From CG1-02-35-72 sp045046885 (GTDB lineage: Bacteria; Bacteroidota; Bacteroidia; Flavobacteriales; Flavobacteriaceae), in assembly GCA_045046885.1 (NCBI GenBank), contig JASFYX010000046.1:9874-73873 (forward strand): a DNA stretch of 64,000 bases, in the 5' to 3' direction. Positions within the stretch are counted from its first letter, which is position 1. Every line of letters starts with the position of its first letter. The notes beneath the pieces were generated by a model that did no database searches, was not told the origin of the DNA, and saw nothing but the letters and a program-made list of their open reading frames with translations. Made by a program: the position numbers and the translations under genes. Shown here one piece after another: positions 60,251 to 64,000 of the stretch.

Positions 60251-60286
60251 TTCGAGTATCCCGACATCAGTCGGGATGTATCGAGA
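60251..60286. repeat. Intergenic inverted repeat, TCCCGAC/GTCGGGA type
   Basis: Core arms ATCCCGAC (60258-60265) and GTCGGGAT (60270-60277) sit inside outer TTCGAG and TCGAGAAC ends. It lies between convergent genes, only 14 bp after the kinase stop. It shares its outer ends with the element at 7507-7552. Such repeats recur between genes in Flavobacteria (from memory). Confidence 0.65.
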
Positions 60287-60288
60287 AC

Positions 60289-60465
60289 CTACTTAACACC
60301 CTTACTAAAAGCATTAAAAACCCAAGCAATAATAAAAAAACCAATACCAGTAATGATAGGAGGCAGAATAACTTTTGGCCCGTAAAAACCACCGATGTAA
60401 ATCATAGTGATTCCCAAAATAACCAGAGCCAAAGCACAAATATTTATCAATTTAGAATTTTCCAT
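60289..60465 (-). CDS. Small two-helix membrane protein, 58 residues
   Basis: A short gene easily missed: start ATG at 60463-60465, stop 60289-60291. The protein begins MENSKLINICALALVILG and has a first helix ALALVILGITMIYIGGFY and a second helix IITGIGFFIIAWVFNAFS; the ends are charged. The GGFYGP turn between helices and the PPIITGIGF start of helix two are shared with short uncharacterised membrane proteins of Flavobacteria (from memory). The function is unknown. It lies 21 bp upstream of the stop of the next minus-strand gene's neighbour and is probably independent. Confidence 0.65.
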   Translation of the reverse strand: MENSKLINICALALVILGITMIYIGGFYGPKVILPPIITGIGFFIIAWVFNAFSKGVK

Positions 60466-60486
60466 AATAATAGTTTTTATAATTAG

Positions 60487-63393
60487 TTACTTTATCAAAG
60501 CCTGTTTTAAAATACTTACCGGATGTTCTGCTTGTCGTGACGTGCCATCTTTAATCTGATGGCGACAGCTCGTGCCATTAGCAGCAACGATGACCTCTTT
60601 AGAAAGAGGACGAATCTTTTTAAACAAACTGTCTTCACCAATTTTCATACTGATGTCGTAATGTTCTTTCTCATAACCAAACGAACCGGCCATACCACAG
60701 CAACCACTAGCTAAAATAGTGACTTTATAATTTTTAGGTATAGACAGCATAGTGTGCGTAAAATGACTGCTACTCAATGACTTTTGATGACAATGGGTGT
60801 GGACTTTTATAACCTTGTGCGTACTAGTGAATAGCGAGGTTTTAATATTTCCTTTTTTAAACTCAGAGGCGATAAACTCTTCAATTGTAAAACAGTTTTC
60901 AGCTAATTTTCGAACGGCCTTTTTGTCTGTAGCCAGTCGTAAATAATCATCTCTAAAACTCAATATAGCCGAAGGTTCTATACCAATTAAAGGTGTTTTA
61001 AGGTCTATTAAATCTTTAAAAATAGACACGTTAGTATCAGCATAAGTCTTGGCTTTATCAAGAAGACCTTTAGAAATAGCACTCCGACCACTTTCGGGAT
61101 GTGCTATTGTTTTGACTTCATAATTCAGCGCTTCTAACAAATACACAGCATCTTTACCTACGTTTACGTCGTAAAAATTGGTAAATTCATCATTAAACAA
61201 ATAAATAGTTTTAAGATACTTTTTAGTTGCTTTAGGACGCTTTTTAAGCCATTGTTTTAGTGTAGTTTGTGCAATTGGTGGAACCGACCGCTGTTTGGCA
61301 ATACCCAAAATTTGTTTAGAAAGGCTTGTGTTTGATATGAAATTTCCTAAAAAAGCCAATTTACCAACCTTTGCTGCCATTTGGGCATTGTTGGCAAACA
61401 ATTTTGTCCGGAAATCAGGCGGATTGTCTTTATAATAATTGTGCAAAAATTCGGCTTTAAGCGCTGCTACATCCACATTACTAGGACACTCAGAAGCGCA
61501 GGCTTTGCAACTCAAACACAAATCGAATACTTGTTTTAATTCAGTATGGTTAAATCGGTTAGGCTTATCAGAATTGGTTAAAAATTCACGTAAAGTATTG
61601 GCGCGTCCACGTGTGGTATCTTTTTCGTTTTTAGTAGCACGGTAACTGGGGCACATCACACCACCTGCTGCGACTGGTTTACGGCAATCGCCCGATCCGT
61701 TACATTTTTCGGTTGCTCGTAAAATACCCATCGAGTCAGAGAAATCTAAAAGGGTTTTAATGGTAGGCTCATCTCTTTCGGGGAGATAGCGCAAATTGTC
61801 ATCCATTTTATAGGGATTGACAATCTTACCGGGATTTAAAATATTATCGGGGTCAAAACTAGTTTTTATACGTTTGAGTAAGTCGTAATTTTTTTTACCA
61901 ATCATAAGCGGAATAAACTCGGCGCGTACAATACCATCGCCGTGTTCACCACTAAACGACCCGCCATAACGTTTCACTAACTTAGCTGTTTCTGTGGTGA
62001 TGGTTCTAAATAGCTTAACGTCGGCTTGTTTTTTTAAATTCAGAATAGGGCGGAGGTGAATTTCACCCGCACCCGCATGGGCATAATACACAGCGTCTTG
62101 GTTATAGCTGTCCATCATTTTGGTAAATTCTGAAATATAATTCGGCAAATCCTTTACTGTAACTGCTGTATCTTCTATACAAGCAACGGCTTTGTTATCG
62201 CCTACAATATTGCCCAAAAGACCCAAACCCGCTTTGCGCAAATTGACGAGTTTATCAATATCGGCACCTTGTAAAATAGGAAAATGATAGCCAAAACCCT
62301 TGTCTTTTAAATCGGCAATTAAAGCATGTGCTTGTTGCAGGGTAGTTTCTGTATTATTTGATGCCAATTCTAACATCAAAATAGCACCCGGGTCACCTTT
62401 TATAAAAAATCGATTTTTTGATTGTTCTCGATTGTTTTTCGTGCAATCGAGTATGGTTTTATCCATCAGCTCACAGGTATATAAGTCGTGTTTCATAGCT
62501 ACCACCACAGCTTTTAAACTCTCTGAAACCGATTTAAAATGCGCCCCAATCATAAGGTTTTTTTTGGGAGGTAAGTCGTCTAATTGTAAGGTAATTTCTG
62601 TACTAAAAGCCAAAGTTCCTTCACTGCCACACAATAATTTACCAATATTTATAGCGTCATTTTCACCGCCAAAGAGTTTAAAATCTAATAAAGCATCAAC
62701 AGCATAACCATTATTACGCCGGTGGATTTCTGGTTTTGGAAATTGGTCTTTAATTTCTTTTTGAATGGTAGCATCAGATAATTCGTTTTTTAGAGACTGG
62801 TATATTTTATTTTCAAGAGTATTACCCTGACATTTATTTTTAAAAGTTTGCGCATCAATAGCTTTAAAATCTACTTCCGAGCCATCGCTCAAAACAGTTT
62901 TTAAGTTTAAAATTTTATCGCGTGTAACGCCATATTTTATTGAGGTTGTTCCAGACGAATTATTACCCACCATTCCGCCAATCATACAGCGATTAGAAGT
63001 AGAGGTGTTTGGCCCAAAAAACAATCCGTAAGGTTTTAAAAACCTATTTAAATCATCTCGAATAACCCCGGGTTGTACACAAACGGTTTTATGCGCTTCG
63101 TCAAAAGCGAGAATTTTGGTAAAGTGTTTAGACGTATCTACCACAATGCCATCGCCTACACATTGACCTGCTAATGAAGTGCCAGCTGTACGCGGAATTA
63201 AACCAATTTTATGTTGTGTGGCAAAACTTATTAAAAGTTTAATGTCGTAAATCGATTTTGGAAAAGCCACTGCCAAAGGCATTTTTCTATAAACCGAAGC
63301 ATCTGTTGCATAAAGTGATTTGTGCAATGTGTCAAATTGTAGATTGCCTGTTAATGACAATTTGAGTGCCGTTAAATCTTTTTCTGATACCAT
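60487..63393 (-). CDS. FAD-binding and Fe-S dehydrogenase (D-lactate/glycolate oxidase-like fusion)
   Basis: 968 residues. The N-terminal FAD_binding_4 domain has RTAGTSLAGQCVGDGIVVD and FGPNTSTSNRCMIGGMVGN, followed by the FAD-oxidase C-terminal part with SGEHGDGIVRAEFIPLM and NPGKIVNP. Then comes a ferredoxin-like domain with Cys clusters CNGSGDCRKP and CLSCKACASECPSNVD, and a C-terminal CCG-type domain with HTHCHQKSL and SGCCGMAGSFGYE. This is the YdiJ-like fusion of GlcD, ferredoxin and GlcF-type parts, oxidising a 2-hydroxyacid and passing electrons on. The substrate is not decided. It starts 1 bp after the csaA stop. Confidence 0.9.
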   Translation of the reverse strand: MVSEKDLTALKLSLTGNLQFDTLHKSLYATDASVYRKMPLAVAFPKSIYDIKLLISFATQHKIGLIPRTAGTSLAGQCVGDGIVVDTSKHFTKILAFDEAHKTVCVQPGVIRDDLNRFLKPYGLFFGPNTSTSNRCMIGGMVGNNSSGTTSIKYGVTRDKILNLKTVLSDGSEVDFKAIDAQTFKNKCQGNTLENKIYQSLKNELSDATIQKEIKDQFPKPEIHRRNNGYAVDALLDFKLFGGENDAINIGKLLCGSEGTLAFSTEITLQLDDLPPKKNLMIGAHFKSVSESLKAVVVAMKHDLYTCELMDKTILDCTKNNREQSKNRFFIKGDPGAILMLELASNNTETTLQQAHALIADLKDKGFGYHFPILQGADIDKLVNLRKAGLGLLGNIVGDNKAVACIEDTAVTVKDLPNYISEFTKMMDSYNQDAVYYAHAGAGEIHLRPILNLKKQADVKLFRTITTETAKLVKRYGGSFSGEHGDGIVRAEFIPLMIGKKNYDLLKRIKTSFDPDNILNPGKIVNPYKMDDNLRYLPERDEPTIKTLLDFSDSMGILRATEKCNGSGDCRKPVAAGGVMCPSYRATKNEKDTTRGRANTLREFLTNSDKPNRFNHTELKQVFDLCLSCKACASECPSNVDVAALKAEFLHNYYKDNPPDFRTKLFANNAQMAAKVGKLAFLGNFISNTSLSKQILGIAKQRSVPPIAQTTLKQWLKKRPKATKKYLKTIYLFNDEFTNFYDVNVGKDAVYLLEALNYEVKTIAHPESGRSAISKGLLDKAKTYADTNVSIFKDLIDLKTPLIGIEPSAILSFRDDYLRLATDKKAVRKLAENCFTIEEFIASEFKKGNIKTSLFTSTHKVIKVHTHCHQKSLSSSHFTHTMLSIPKNYKVTILASGCCGMAGSFGYEKEHYDISMKIGEDSLFKKIRPLSKEVIVAANGTSCRHQIKDGTSRQAEHPVSILKQALIK

Positions 63394-63394
63394 T

Positions 63395-63733
63395 TTAACT
63401 TACTACTTGGCCATTTTTACAATTCTTTGCCGATTTTAGTAGTACAATAGCACCATCATTATCGGTAACGCCCAAAACCAAACATTCGCTAAGAAAATTG
63501 GCTATTTGTTTGGGTTTAAAATTCACAACAGCTATTATTTGACGCTTAAGTAGATCATCTTTAGAGTAGTTTTCTACAATTTGCGCACTTGATTGTTTGG
63601 TGCCTAAAGTGCCAAAATCAATTTTGAGTTGATAGGCGGGTTTGTGCGCTTTAGGAAAATCGTTAACCTCAATAATAGTCCCGATACGCAAGTCGAGTTT
63701 TGTAAAATCGTCAAAAGTTATGGTGTCTGACAT
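63395..63733 (-). CDS. csaA: tRNA-binding protein CsaA
   Basis: 112 residues, a single OB-fold tRNA-binding domain. FTKLDLRIGTIIEVNDFPKA and the later KRQIIAVVNFKPKQIANFLS and ECLVLG are the signature of CsaA, which acts as a small dimeric chaperone that binds tRNA-like structures and, in Bacillus, pre-proteins. It is cytoplasmic. It sits between the FAD/Fe-S dehydrogenase gene (1 bp) and a truncated DUF962 gene (3 bp), so the three were probably one transcription unit before the IS element inserted. Confidence 0.9.
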   Translation of the reverse strand: MSDTITFDDFTKLDLRIGTIIEVNDFPKAHKPAYQLKIDFGTLGTKQSSAQIVENYSKDDLLKRQIIAVVNFKPKQIANFLSECLVLGVTDNDGAIVLLKSAKNCKNGQVVS

Positions 63734-63736
63734 TGT

Positions 63737-63909
63737 TTAACCGAATATTTTTTTCATAACCCACGCCGGGCCGATGAGTAAAAATTGTAAATCCTTAAAA
63801 AATGAAGGCTTAACACCCTCTACGTGATGGTCGTAAAATTGACCAATCCACGCTACTACAAAGATAGCAATAGATGTGTATAAAAGCGGTATTTTTTGTC
63901 CTGCAAGGT
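63737..63909 (-). pseudogene. DUF962 / Mpo1-like membrane protein, C-terminal fragment
   Basis: About 55 codons of the C-terminal end remain: ...SIAIFVVAWIGQFYDHHVEG, then VKPSFFKDLQFLLIGPAWVM and KKIFG before the stop at 63737-63739. AWIGQF-H-EGxKPSFFKDLQFLLIGP is the conserved tail of the DUF962 family, relatives of the yeast dioxygenase Mpo1 that oxidises 2-hydroxy fatty acids. The N-terminal part is absent: reading upstream the frame runs straight into an IS30-family transposase end, so the gene is interrupted. The other half may lie beyond the window edge. Confidence 0.75.
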
Positions 63910-64000
63910 TCAACTAATAAGTGCAACATTTTGGTTAAAAATAGTTAAAAATACTTCATTAGGAGTTTTGAACCCCAATAATTTTCTAGGTCTGTTATTT
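63900..64000 (-). mobile_element. Terminal part of an IS30-family insertion sequence
   Basis: The transposase tail at 63910-64000 and the abrupt loss of DUF962 homology near 63905-63910 mark the end of an insertion sequence. The exact end cannot be fixed because only one terminus is in the window. Confidence 0.7.
63910..64000 (-). CDS. IS30-family transposase, C-terminal end (runs off the window)
   Basis: Read on the minus strand, the last 29 codons before a TGA at 63910-63912 give NNRPRKLLGFKTPNEVFLTI followed by FNQNVALIS. NNRPRK-LG-KTPxEVF is the diagnostic C-terminus of IS30-family transposases, after the final catalytic Glu. The rest of the gene lies to the right. The element's terminal repeat must be at or just left of the stop codon, where the DUF962 frame breaks. 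Confidence 0.85.
   Translation of the reverse strand, partial: NNRPRKLLGFKTPNEVFLTIFNQNVALIS

Overview
This is a low-GC chromosomal window from a marine-type member of the Bacteroidetes, almost certainly a Flavobacteriaceae or close relative. Several things point there: promoters of the TTG-N19-21-TAnnTTTG class upstream of rpmH and the alternative GlmU gene; lineage-typical proteins (DUF4290 beside MurA, the DUF3276 PUR-like protein, the Bacteroidetes GlmU form, DUF5683, DUF6122, DUF6090); a CarB without its allosteric domain; and a DnaJ with only two zinc motifs. No rRNA, tRNA or CRISPR array was seen.

Layout. 1-593 is the start of a nitrilase gene. 605-4245 holds two tandem paralogs that join a secreted beta-solenoid to a K+-channel-like pore. 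4313-9588 carries a DUF6090 protein, a secreted serine hydrolase, a beta-carbonic anhydrase, a DUF1456 protein and an FAD oxidoreductase. 9624-21021 is mostly core: M14 peptidase, PUR protein, YidC, a UvrD/PcrA helicase, DUF4290, MurA (with a natural Cys-to-Asp active-site change), GrpE and DnaJ.

20779-24455 is the accessory region. A ParE-type toxin-antitoxin pair sits between two direct copies of the last 243 bp of dnaJ. It is followed by a two-gene module (DUF4145 zinc-ribbon protein and DUF6602 PD-(D/E)xK-like protein) with attC-like end sequences, then a GIY-YIG nuclease gene enclosed by palindromic repeats.

24456-43831 returns to core genes: Lon, an ECF sigma operon with two surface-type repeat proteins, alternative GlmU, NifJ, CarB, L34, a 2,4-dienoyl-CoA reductase-like SDR and an M16 peptidase. 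A small-RNA candidate lies between nifJ and a 69-residue protein gene. 43972-49458 is a compact cluster parA-parB-DUF5683-dapB-lepB-wbqC-DUF6122, linking chromosome segregation, lysine/cell-wall synthesis and protein export.

49553-55633 is a tightly packed minus-strand operon for ion and pH balance: TetR regulator, periplasmic alpha-carbonic anhydrase, CPA-type antiporter, NhaA, AI-2E-type permease and MscS. A likely autoregulatory operator lies in its promoter. Divergent from it is a 1473-residue multi-PAS sensor kinase. The window ends with an FAD/Fe-S dehydrogenase, CsaA, and a DUF962 (Mpo1-like) gene fragment cut off by an IS30-family element at the right edge.

All calls come from reading the sequence and from knowledge of the families. 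No database search was run. The best candidates for something new are the channel-solenoid pair, the accessory region at 20.8-24.4 kb and the TetR-controlled ion/CO2 operon.
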